Of a stretch of DNA of 64,000 nucleotides, positions 24,350 through 32,491 are shown piece after piece. Within the stretch, counting starts at the first letter, position 1. Each line of letters opens with the position of its first letter. Below the pieces are notes generated by a model. The model was not told the origin of the DNA, searched no databases, and saw only the letters and a program-made list of their open reading frames with translations. Source of the stretch: JAKACA01 sp963769255 (GTDB taxonomy: Bacteria > Actinomycetota > Acidimicrobiia > Acidimicrobiales > Bog-793); NCBI GenBank assembly GCA_963769255.1, contig CAVYKV010000003.1:124001-188000 (forward strand), given 5' to 3'. Position numbers and translations under genes: made by a program.

Positions 24350-26694
24350 CCTCCACCGAGGTGATACCGGCGCCCCCGGGCACGTCGGCCGCCTACCGCG
24401 TCGTGGGGAGCTCGCCCGCCCACCACGACTTCGTCGACAAGGTGAAGGGCTCGCTCCAGTACGCGGCGGACTGGCAGCTGCCGGGGATGCTCTTCGGTCG
24501 CGTCGTGCGCGCCCAGGTGGCGAGCGCCCGCATCGTCTCCGTCGAGGTGGAGGAGGCGCTCTCCGCCGAGGGGGTCGTGGCCGTCCTCACGGCGAAGGAC
24601 GTCCCCAACAACCGCATCCTCGAGCTGGCGAGCGGTGGCCTCGGCGAAGCGGCCGTGCCCATGCCGGTGTTGGCGGCGGACCGCATCCGCTACCAGGGCG
24701 AGCCGTTCGCCCTCGTGGCGGCGACCACCCAGGAGGCGGCCGACGAGGCGGCCGAGCTCGTCTCGCTCGACTCCGAGGAGCTGCCGGGCGTCTTCGACGT
24801 GGAGTCCGCCCTGGCCGACGATGCCCCGAAGGTGCACGAGAGCGGCAACGTGCTCGTCGCCTGGGAGGTCCGCTGCGGGGACACCGGAGCCGGCTTCCGC
24901 CGCGCCGACGTCGTCGTGGAGGGCGAGTACCGCACCCAGCACGTCGAGCACGCCTATCTCGAGCCCGAGGCCGGCGTCGGCTGGATGGACGGCGGCGTCC
25001 TCACGCTGCGTGTGGCGACGCAGGTCATCGAGCACGGCTCCTCCATCGCCGAGATCCTCGGGCTCCCCCTCAACAAGGTGCGGGTCATCGCCACCTACAT
25101 GGGCGGCGGCTTCGGCGGCAAGGAGGACATGACCGTCGAGCCCTACCTCGCCCTCCTCGTCTGGCACACGAGGCGGCCGGTCAAGATGGTCTGGGACCGG
25201 CAGGAGTCGCTCGTCGCCAGCACGAAACGCCACCCCTTCGTGATGCGCTACCGCACGGGTGCCCTCGCCGACGGCACCATCACGGCCCAGGAGGTCGACA
25301 TCCTCGGCGATGCGGGGGCTTACCCGTATCTCTCACCTCGCGTCCTCTTCGCCGGCGCCGCCTGCGCCTGCGGGCCGTACCGGGTGCCGAATGCCGCCAT
25401 CACGTCGCGGGCGGTCTTCACGAACCAGGTGCCGACGAGCGCCTTCCGGGGCTTCGGGGCCATGCAGGTCACCTTCGGCTACGAGGCGCAGGTGGACGCC
25501 CTCGCCAAGCGCCTCGGCCTCTCCGCCACGGCCGTGCGGGAGGCCAACTTCCTCGAGAAGGGCGACCTCCTCCCGACGGGCGAGTCGCTCGGGACGTGCG
25601 TGGCGGTGGGCGAGACCATGCACCGGGCGATCGCCCTCTTGGGGGAGCCGGCGGCGCCGGGCGGGCCGGGGAGGAGGGTCGGGCGGGGCTTCGGCTGCAA
25701 CCGGCAGCCGTACGGCCGCACCATCTGGTTCCGCGACCGGGCATCCGCCTGGATCAGCCTCGAGGGCGACGGCTCGCTCCTCATCCGCAGCGGGGTGACC
25801 GATCTCGGGGGCGGCCAGGCGGCCAGCCTCTGCCAGATCGCCGCCGAGGTGCTCGGGGTCGAGCTCGACCGCATCGGCATCCACATCGGCGACAGTGCCC
25901 TCAACCCGCCTGCCGGCGGCACATTTGCCACTCGCCAGCTCTACATGTCGGGCAACGCCGTCCTGCAGGCGAGTCGTGAGCTGCGCGACCTGCTCGCCCC
26001 GGTCGCCGCCGGTCTCCTCGGCGGATCCGACGGAGACCTCGACTTCGTCGACGGCTGCGTCCGTCTCCGCCGGCCCGGCGTCGAGGCCGGCGCCGGCACC
26101 TTCGTGACTCTCGCCGAGCTCGCCGCCGCCTGCCGGCAACAGGGGGTGCCGACGGCGCATCTCTCGACCTGGCACGCTCCCCTCGGGAGCTTCGACCCCC
26201 GCCGAGGGCAGGGTGACAGCTTCCCCGACTACACCTACGGGACCCATGCCGCCGAAGTCGAGGTGGACATCGAAACCGGCCAGGTGCGGGTGCTCGCCTA
26301 CGCCGCCTGCCACGACGTCGGCCGCGCCATCAACCCCATGCGGGTGGAGGGCCAGATCCAGGGAGGCGCCATGCAGGGCCTCGGCTACGCCCTCACCGAG
26401 GAGGTCGTCATCAGCGATGGCACGCCGCAGTCGATGCTCTTCGCCGACTACCTGCTGCCCAACTCCTACGACTTCCCCGACGTCCGCGTCGCCATCGTGG
26501 AGAGCGGCGAAGGCAAGGGGCCGCTGCAGGCCCGCGGCATCGGCGAGCCGTCCATCGGCAACGTCGCCGCCACGGTGGCGAGCGCCATCGAGGACGCCAT
26601 CGGCGTCCGGCCGAGCGTGCTGCCCATGACGCCGGAGCGCATCCTGGCCCTCCTCGACAGCTTGGAAGCACCACCCGGAGCAGCCGCCGGATGA
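24346..26694 (+). CDS. molybdenum hydroxylase molybdopterin-binding large subunit
   Basis: 782-aa catalytic subunit. YMGGGFGGKED is the molybdopterin-cytosine dinucleotide contact. AFRGFGAMQ (366-374) is the xanthine dehydrogenase-type substrate loop, not the CO dehydrogenase AYRCAGR version. The catalytic base is Glu734 in GIGEPSIGN. It hydroxylates a carbon next to nitrogen in a heteroaromatic ring with water as the oxygen source. Family members act on nicotinate, isonicotinate, purines, quinolines and aldehydes; specificity cannot be read here. The start GTG 24346 overlaps the Fe-S subunit stop. No mocA/XdhC-type maturation gene is in the window. Confidence 0.94.
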   Translation: MTSTEVIPAPPGTSAAYRVVGSSPAHHDFVDKVKGSLQYAADWQLPGMLFGRVVRAQVASARIVSVEVEEALSAEGVVAVLTAKDVPNNRILELASGGLGEAAVPMPVLAADRIRYQGEPFALVAATTQEAADEAAELVSLDSEELPGVFDVESALADDAPKVHESGNVLVAWEVRCGDTGAGFRRADVVVEGEYRTQHVEHAYLEPEAGVGWMDGGVLTLRVATQVIEHGSSIAEILGLPLNKVRVIATYMGGGFGGKEDMTVEPYLALLVWHTRRPVKMVWDRQESLVASTKRHPFVMRYRTGALADGTITAQEVDILGDAGAYPYLSPRVLFAGAACACGPYRVPNAAITSRAVFTNQVPTSAFRGFGAMQVTFGYEAQVDALAKRLGLSATAVREANFLEKGDLLPTGESLGTCVAVGETMHRAIALLGEPAAPGGPGRRVGRGFGCNRQPYGRTIWFRDRASAWISLEGDGSLLIRSGVTDLGGGQAASLCQIAAEVLGVELDRIGIHIGDSALNPPAGGTFATRQLYMSGNAVLQASRELRDLLAPVAAGLLGGSDGDLDFVDGCVRLRRPGVEAGAGTFVTLAELAAACRQQGVPTAHLSTWHAPLGSFDPRRGQGDSFPDYTYGTHAAEVEVDIETGQVRVLAYAACHDVGRAINPMRVEGQIQGGAMQGLGYALTEEVVISDGTPQSMLFADYLLPNSYDFPDVRVAIVESGEGKGPLQARGIGEPSIGNVAATVASAIEDAIGVRPSVLPMTPERILALLDSLEAPPGAAAG

Positions 26695-26755
26695 CAACGA
26701 GACGGCCGAGGCGGCCCGCCGCCACAACAGCTCGGCCACGACGAAGGAGGAGCCC

Positions 26756-27736
26756 ATGACGCCGCGCACCTACGGCGGTCCCCTCGTTGACATGGAGGGG
26801 ACCGTCGATCTCCACTGCCACCCGTTCCCCGACTTGTTCCCCCGGCTCGCCGACGACTTCGACATCGTGCGGGCGGCCCGCGACGCCGGGATGAGGGCCA
26901 TCCTCCTCAAGTGCCACCACGAGAGCACCGTGTCCCGGGCCTATCTCGTGCAGCGCGTCATGCCCGGCATCCGGGTGCTCGGCGGCATCGTCCTCAACTA
27001 CTACGTCGGCGGGCTCAACCCCGCCGCCGTCGAGGCGTCGCTGCGCCTCGGCGGCAAGGAGGTCTGGATGCCGACGATCGACGCCGCCTATCACGCCGAG
27101 GTGCACGGAGGCACCGGCGGATACGACTCGCAGAAGGGCGGCCGCCAGCACGCAGAGGGCATCTGGGTGGCCGACGCCGAGGGGACGCTGCGCCCGGAGG
27201 TCATGGAGATCCTCGAGCTCGTGGCCGAGCACGGCGCCATCCTCGGTTCGTGCCATCTGGCCCCGCGGGAGATCGTCGCCCTCGTGCGGGGCGCCCGCAG
27301 CGCCGAGGTGGAGAAGATCGTCATCACCCACCCCTACTTCCGCGTGCCCAACTTCGACCTCGACACCCTCGAGGAGGTCGCCCGCATGGGTGCCATGCCC
27401 GAGTTCGGGTACTGCACGGTGTCGCCGGCTTGGCAGTATGCCGCCGTCGACAAGATCGTCGCCAGCATCGAGCGCATCGGCGCCTCCCGCTGCCTGCTCG
27501 TGTCCGACACGGGCCAGCGACACAACCCGCTGCCGTCGGAGGCCCTACGCATCTTCGCCCAGTGCGTGTTCGAGAAGGGCATCAGTCTCGAGGACGTGAA
27601 CGCCATGATCTCCCGAAACCCCCTCGACCTCCTCGACCTCGATGCCGACACCGGGCCTACGCCGAAGGACCTCGCCTGGGCGCGCTCGCTCGTCGAGGAC
27701 CCCTGCTCACCGTCGCACCCGCCGGCAGCGGGCTGA
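26756..27736 (+). CDS. DUF6282 family metal-dependent hydrolase-like protein
   Basis: 326-aa protein with a TIM-barrel amidohydrolase pattern: HCHPF (HxH) at the end of strand 1, LLKCHHE with a Lys that may be carbamylated, then SCHLAP, ITHPYF and VSDTGQ supplying two His and an Asp. Family members often sit in catabolic clusters of aromatic or N-containing compounds, and no reaction has been proven to my knowledge. ATG 26756 has AAGGAGGAG just upstream. It lies 61 bp after the molybdenum hydroxylase large subunit and is probably in the same operon, where it could cleave an amide or lactam intermediate. Confidence 0.8.
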   Translation: MTPRTYGGPLVDMEGTVDLHCHPFPDLFPRLADDFDIVRAARDAGMRAILLKCHHESTVSRAYLVQRVMPGIRVLGGIVLNYYVGGLNPAAVEASLRLGGKEVWMPTIDAAYHAEVHGGTGGYDSQKGGRQHAEGIWVADAEGTLRPEVMEILELVAEHGAILGSCHLAPREIVALVRGARSAEVEKIVITHPYFRVPNFDLDTLEEVARMGAMPEFGYCTVSPAWQYAAVDKIVASIERIGASRCLLVSDTGQRHNPLPSEALRIFAQCVFEKGISLEDVNAMISRNPLDLLDLDADTGPTPKDLAWARSLVEDPCSPSHPPAAG

Positions 27737-27801
27737 AGGCGCTCGTGACGGGCGAGGCCCCGCCCGGGCCACCCAGTCAGGCACGCCGGCGGCGGCACTG
27801 A

Positions 27802-29494
27802 ATGGCAGGGGACGCCGCCGCGGGGGCCGGGCTCCTCGGTGCCCTCAGCGTCCGGGAGCTCCTCGAGCTCGAGGTGCTGCGAGGTGCCGAGCTCATCGCC
27901 GGGTCGGCCGGAACGGAGCGCCTCGTCCGGCGGCTCAACGTCATGAGCGTGCCCGAGATCGTCGCCTGGACGAAGGACGACGAGTTCCTCCTCGCCACGG
28001 GGTACCCGCTGCCGGCCTCGCCCGCCGAGCTCGCCGAGCTCGTCGCCCGCCTGCACGATCGAGGCGTGGCCGGGCTCGGGGTCAAGCTCGACCGGTACAC
28101 CGCCTCCATCGCCCCGGAAGCCGTCTCGAGGGCGGAGGAGCTCGACTTCCCGCTCGTGCTCGTCCCTCGTGCCGCCGCCTTCGATGACATCTTGAGCCAG
28201 GCGTTCACGGCCATCGTCAACCGGCAGGCGGCCGTCCTCACGGCGGCACAGGAGATCCACGACTCCTTCCTCCGCATCGCCCTTGCCGGCGGGGGCCTGC
28301 AGCGGCTCGCCGCCGAGCTCGCCACCATGCTGCGGGGAGCCGGCGTCCTCATCGCCGATCCCGACGGCCGCCCTCTCGCCGCCAGTGGTGAGGCGAAGGC
28401 CCTCGAGCAGCTCCGGGCGCTCGTGATCAGCGATGGCGCCGTGCACCGGGTGCCCGGCGAGCCGGCGGATGACGGCGCTCGTGCGGGCAGGGGGCCTCGC
28501 TCCCCGTTGGTCGCCCCCATCCGGGCGGGCGAGCTCCGCCACGGTGTCGTCGTGGCGCTCGCAGGGGCGGAAGCCCTGCCGCCCATCGCCCGCATCGCCC
28601 TCGATCAAGGGGCCCTCGTCGCCGCTCTCGAGATCACGAGGGCGCTGGCCGTCTCCGCCGTGGAGCGCCAGTTCGCGTCGAACGCCCTGCACGACCTCGT
28701 CACGAGCCCGCCGGCGGACGTCGCCGACGCCGTCGAGAGGGCTGCTTCGTTCGACTGGGACTTCCAGCGCCGCCTGTCCGTCCTCGTCGGCCGTCGCGAC
28801 GAGACGACGCGGGGCATCGGCGAGCCCGCGGGCGTCGAGGAGGCGGCCTCCGACCGGGCGATCGCCACCTGGACCTCCGCCGTGCGGGGCCGGGACGGCG
28901 CGGCCGCCGTGGCCGGCTTCGCCACCGAGCTCGTGGCCGTCGTGGGTGCAGACGGTGCCGGCGAGCTCGCCGGCACCCTGCAGAGTGAGATGAGCGCCGT
29001 CTCGAACGTCAGCTACTCGATCGGCATGAGCAGGGTGGAGACCGTTCCCGAGGGCATCCCCCGCGCCTACCAGGACGCCCGCACCGCCCTCTCCGTCGGG
29101 CGCCGCATGAAGGGCCGGGCGGCCGTCACCGATTCCGACGAGCTGGGCCTCTTCCGCCTCATCGCCAAGGTGAGCGACGAGGATCTCGGCGACTTCGTCG
29201 AGGACGCCCTCGGTCCCGTGCTCGCCCTTGCCAGCCCCGCCAGGGAGGACCTCCTCCTCACCTTGCCGCGTGCTGCTGGACAACCAGCTCAACGTCGCCC
29301 GCTCCTCCCGCATCCTCCACTACCACTACAACACGCTGCGATACCGGGTGAACAAGCTGGAGCGGCTCCTCGGCCCCTTCACGAGCAACCCCTCCGAGGC
29401 GCTGCGCCTCGCCGTCGCCCTCCATGTCCTCGGCCACGCGGAGCCCCGGGTCACCGGAGCCCCGGCCCCCGAAGAGGGTCGTTCCCCGGCCTGA
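27802..29494 (+). pseudogene. PucR-family transcriptional regulator, interrupted by a 1-base frameshift
   Basis: PucR regulators control purine and aromatic-amine catabolism and sense pathway intermediates. The N-terminal PucR domain (LSVRELLELEVLRGAELIAG to about residue 130) and a middle GGDEF-like region are in one frame up to about 29265. The C-terminal helix-turn-helix (DNQLNVARSSRILHYHYNTLRYRVNKLERLLG) continues in the next frame to 29494. Removing one C at about 29266 (TTGCCGCGTG to TTGCGCGTG) restores DLLLTLRVLLDNQLN, exactly the family sequence. Without correction the protein lacks its DNA-binding end. The gene may be freshly broken or the base may be a sequencing error. It follows the catabolic operon and is its likely regulator. 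Confidence 0.8.
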
Positions 29495-29541
29495 GACGCC
29501 CCGTGCGGCATCGCCTGACAGGGCCGTTCAGTGCTCCTGAG

Positions 29542-29591
29542 GGGACTATTTCCCCTAGTGGCGGCATCAGGGGCTCCGTACCCTGGCATGG
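29542..29591 (+). promoter_or_regulatory. DosR-like dyad and leaderless promoter of the PAS-LuxR gene
   Basis: The 14-mer GGGACTATTTCCCC (29542-29555) plus TAGT lies upstream of -10 TACCCT (29579-29584), 7 nt and ATG 29592. The dyad centre is 30.5 bp from the first base of the -10, identical to the NRAMP promoter at 11855. Confidence 0.6.
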
Positions 29592-31088
29592 ATGACCCTT
29601 CGTCACGAAGACATCGACGGGTCCGTCACGGACGCCACGGCCTCGCTGCTCGACCAGCTGCCCGACGCCGTCCTCGTGCTCGACACGATCGGCTCGGTCC
29701 TCTGGGGCAACGTGGCCGCCGAGCGGCTCTTCGGGCGCGGGCTCGCCGAGTCCGTCGGCCTCTCGGCCATCGACCTCGTCCATCCCGACGACCTCAGCCT
29801 CGCCCAGCGCTCGCTGGCGAGCGTGCAGGGCAAGGACGTGGGCTCGCCCATCGAGCTACGCGTCCCGGGCGCCGCCGGCTGGCGGCTCGTCGAAGTGCTC
29901 GGCACGCCGGTCACGTGGTTCGGGCGGCGCGCCGTCCTCTTCTCGCTGCGCGACCTGACGGAACGTCGTCGCTTCGAGATCGCCCACCACGACGAGGCGC
30001 GCTTTCGATCGCTCCTGCAAGGTGGCGCCGCCATCGTGCTCCTCCTCTCGCCGGCGGGGCTCATCGAATCGATCTCGGCCGCCGTGAGCCGGCTCCTCGG
30101 CCACGACCCCGAGCTCCTCGAGCACCGGCCCCTCGCCGACCTCGTGGACACCCCGGACCGGCCCGCCCTCGTGGCGGCGCTCGATCGGGCCTCTCGGTCC
30201 CCGGCGGCCGAGCCGGTGACCGTGGCCCTCCGCCTCGTCCGTTACGCCAGCAGCGAGACCGTGCCCTTCGACCTGTCGATCGTGAACCTCGTGGACGACC
30301 CGACGGTCGGGGGCTACGTGGTCTCGGCCCACGACATCTCCGCCCGCAGCGAGACAGAGCGAGAGCTGCGCGAAGCGTTGTCGCTGCTGCGGGCGACGCT
30401 CGACGCCACCGCCGACGGCATCCTCGTCGTCGGCGTGGACGGCGAGATCGGAGGCTTCAACCGCCACTTCGCCGAGATGCTCTGCCTGCGCGACGGACCG
30501 CAGCCCGGCGGCGACCCCGTCACGGCGACGGAGCAGGTCATGGCACAGCTGACGGGCGCCCGTGCCATGACGCCGGGACTCGGCGGCGCGCCATCGGGGC
30601 GGGGACCCGTCGGCGGTGACGTGCTCGAGATGGCCGACGGGCGTATCTTCGAACGGCGGTGGCGTCCCCAGCTCGTGGACGGCGCCGTCGTCGGGGCCGT
30701 ATGGAGCTTCCGGGACGTCACCGAGTCGCGGCGCCTCGTCGAGGAGCTCCGCGAGCGCGAGGAGCAGTTCCGGCTCCTCTTCAACCTGACGAAGCGCCGC
30801 TCCCTCGAGAACGAGCTCGTGGCACACGCCCACACGGCCCGCCAGCTCCTCGGCCGCCTGAGCGCCCGCGAGACGGAGGTCCTGCAGCTGCTCGCCACGA
30901 CGGACTCGGCCCCCGAGATGGCCGACGAGCTCTGCGTCTCCGTGCGCACCGTCGAGTCGCACCTCTCGAGTGCCTACCGCAAGCTCGGTGTGCGCAGCCG
31001 GCAGGCCGCTCAGCTGGAGTTCGCCCGGCTCTCGCGGACTGCCGCCGGTCTCGACGGCGTACTCGTCGATTCCGTGCCTGGTACGTAG
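29592..31088 (+). CDS. PAS-domain sensor / LuxR-type transcriptional regulator
   Basis: 498-aa one-component regulator. Three PAS-like domains follow each other: residues about 15-125, with LPDAVLVLDTIGSVLWGN and VHPDD; about 130-255; and about 265-380, with LDATADGILVVGVDGEIGGFN. A LuxR/NarL helix-turn-helix closes the protein (LSARETEVLQLLATTDSAPEMADELCVS...VESHLSSAYRKLGVRSR). There is no kinase domain. It starts leaderless at ATG 29592, under a dyad of the type bound by NarL/LuxR proteins, so autoregulation is plausible. The sensed signal (redox, light, ligand) cannot be told; no heme or flavin residues stand out. Confidence 0.88.
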   Translation: MTLRHEDIDGSVTDATASLLDQLPDAVLVLDTIGSVLWGNVAAERLFGRGLAESVGLSAIDLVHPDDLSLAQRSLASVQGKDVGSPIELRVPGAAGWRLVEVLGTPVTWFGRRAVLFSLRDLTERRRFEIAHHDEARFRSLLQGGAAIVLLLSPAGLIESISAAVSRLLGHDPELLEHRPLADLVDTPDRPALVAALDRASRSPAAEPVTVALRLVRYASSETVPFDLSIVNLVDDPTVGGYVVSAHDISARSETERELREALSLLRATLDATADGILVVGVDGEIGGFNRHFAEMLCLRDGPQPGGDPVTATEQVMAQLTGARAMTPGLGGAPSGRGPVGGDVLEMADGRIFERRWRPQLVDGAVVGAVWSFRDVTESRRLVEELREREEQFRLLFNLTKRRSLENELVAHAHTARQLLGRLSARETEVLQLLATTDSAPEMADELCVSVRTVESHLSSAYRKLGVRSRQAAQLEFARLSRTAAGLDGVLVDSVPGT

Positions 31089-31102
31089 GAACAATCCGTA
31101 CC
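31080..31102. promoter_or_regulatory. second GGTAC...GTACC dyad
   Basis: A 23-bp element overlapping the stop codon of the PAS-LuxR gene and sharing GGTAC, GTA, GAAC and TCCGTACC, in order, with the element at 19332. It lies about 55 bp upstream of a consensus TATAAT, so it may control the secreted-protein genes that follow. Confidence 0.4.
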
Positions 31103-31137
31103 GATCACCCCGATTTCAGTACACCGCACCCTCCTTT

Positions 31138-31160
31138 TTGTCAGTTTGACTGTCTATAAT
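31138..31160 (+). promoter_or_regulatory. strong sigma-A-like promoter for secreted-protein genes
   Basis: A perfect TATAAT at 31155-31160, preceded by TG four bases upstream (TGTCTATAAT), in a locally AT-rich stretch. GTCA-GTT-TGAC forms a short dyad just upstream. Such a consensus -10 is rare in this window and suggests strong expression. Confidence 0.6.
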
Positions 31161-31217
31161 TTCCCTTGACGGCGCTCCGGCGGGGAGTGCCTCAGGACAG
31201 ACGGAGGTCCTTTTTCC

Positions 31218-31889
31218 ATGTTTGCGCGACGCGCATCCCACACCCTTGCTCAGGGAACTGAGCCGACCAGGAAGCGGCGGCTGACCGGGTCTCGCAAGAT
31301 GAAGGTCGTCTCGGCGGTCTTCGGCACCCTCCTTGCCGGAGGCACGGCCATGGCCGCCACGAACTGGGTGGTCGGGCTCGGAACGGGCTCGAGCGGCGAG
31401 GCCCAGTCCGCTTCGGTGACCAACCTCACCATCACGGCCGTCGCCTCGCCGGCGGCTTCCAACTACCTCTTCCCGGGTGGCAACGGCGACGTCGTCATCT
31501 CGATCTCGAACCCGAACCCCTTCCCGGTCACCATCACGGCGATCCAGCTGCCGACGAACACCAGCTACGCCACCGGTTACACGACGAGCGCCCTCACCAC
31601 GACGCAAACGGGCTGCCTCGCCACCACGCCGAGCGATGTCATCTGGAACTACTCGACGGCCACGTCGGGGAGCACGCACACGCTCACGACGCCCATCACG
31701 GTGGCGGCGGCCAGCCAGGCGAACAACCCCCTCGCCGTGACGCTCACGAACGACGTCAGCATGACCTCGGCCGCTCCGGCGGCCTGCGAGGCCACGTACT
31801 TCAGCATGGCGTCGCTGACGGCCATCACCGCCACCGGCGGTGCCGCCACGGCGACCACCAGCCCGGCGACCGACAGCTGGACCAGCTGA
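31218..31889 (+). CDS. secreted surface protein with Asn-Pro-rich immunoglobulin-like segment
   Basis: 223-aa Thr/Ser/Ala-rich protein. A basic N-terminus is followed by a hydrophobic signal core (VVSAVFGTLLAGGTAMAA). The mature part starts NWVVGLGTGSSGEAQSASVTNLTI and contains LFPGGNGDVVISISNPNPFPVTIT, a block I associate with actinobacterial cell-surface proteins of the SipW-dependent or pilus-like type. There is no LPXTG or C-terminal anchor. GGAGGT lies 9 nt before ATG 31218, and the -10 is TATAAT. It shares its W-VGL-TGS-GEA start with the next gene, so the two may be exported and assembled together. The function is unknown. Confidence 0.7.
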   Translation: MFARRASHTLAQGTEPTRKRRLTGSRKMKVVSAVFGTLLAGGTAMAATNWVVGLGTGSSGEAQSASVTNLTITAVASPAASNYLFPGGNGDVVISISNPNPFPVTITAIQLPTNTSYATGYTTSALTTTQTGCLATTPSDVIWNYSTATSGSTHTLTTPITVAAASQANNPLAVTLTNDVSMTSAAPAACEATYFSMASLTAITATGGAATATTSPATDSWTS

Positions 31890-31920
31890 TCGGTCCCAGG
31901 CGCCCCAGTGAGGTCCCACC

Positions 31921-32370
31921 GTGGGAACCATGCGAACGCCAGCGTCGGTGTTGGCCGCCATCGTCAGCGTCGTGTTGATGGCGGCAACACCGGCGAGCTC
32001 GTCCACCTGGACGGTGGGGCTGAAGACGGGGAGCGCCGGAGAGGCCGTGGCCCAGCCGGCTCCCGTCGCGCCGAGCGGGGCCTCGGCCTCTTGCTATTCG
32101 ACGACGCAGCAGAAGATCACGGTGACCTGGACGGCGGTCACCCATGCCACGAGCTACACGATCCTCGACTCGACGACATCGGCGGCGGGCACCTACACCG
32201 CCACGGCGACGGGCCAGACGGGTACGACCTGGACGAGCGCGACCCTCGGGTCGGCCAACTACTGGTTCAAGGTGGAGGCCTACGTCGGGAGCAACTGGGT
32301 GAGCACGACCTCGACGGCCACCGGCGAGACGACGATCTCCAACGGGTATCCGAAGTGTCAGCAGCCATGA
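31921..32370 (+). CDS. small secreted protein with fibronectin type III-like domain
   Basis: 149-aa protein with an N-terminal signal peptide (PASVLAAIVSVVLMAATPASS), then TWTVGLKTGSAGEAVAQ, repeating the mature start of the preceding protein. One FnIII-like beta-sandwich follows (ITVTWTAVTHATSYTILDST... to VEAYVGSNWVSTTSTATGET). GTG 31921 is preceded by GAGGT at about 6 nt; ATG 31930 is possible. It lies 31 bp after the first secreted-protein gene and is probably co-transcribed. The shared N-terminal motif suggests a common export or assembly signal. Confidence 0.7.
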   Translation: MGTMRTPASVLAAIVSVVLMAATPASSSTWTVGLKTGSAGEAVAQPAPVAPSGASASCYSTTQQKITVTWTAVTHATSYTILDSTTSAAGTYTATATGQTGTTWTSATLGSANYWFKVEAYVGSNWVSTTSTATGETTISNGYPKCQQP

Positions 32371-32491
32371 GGCCCTGACCGCGGCGTCGCCCCTTGACGG
32401 GAGGAGGCGATCGGCCGGTCCGTAAGGTTCCCCGGCGGACACGCCTCGAGCGGTTGGTGCAGGATTGCGCGACCGACGAACTGGGAGACCG

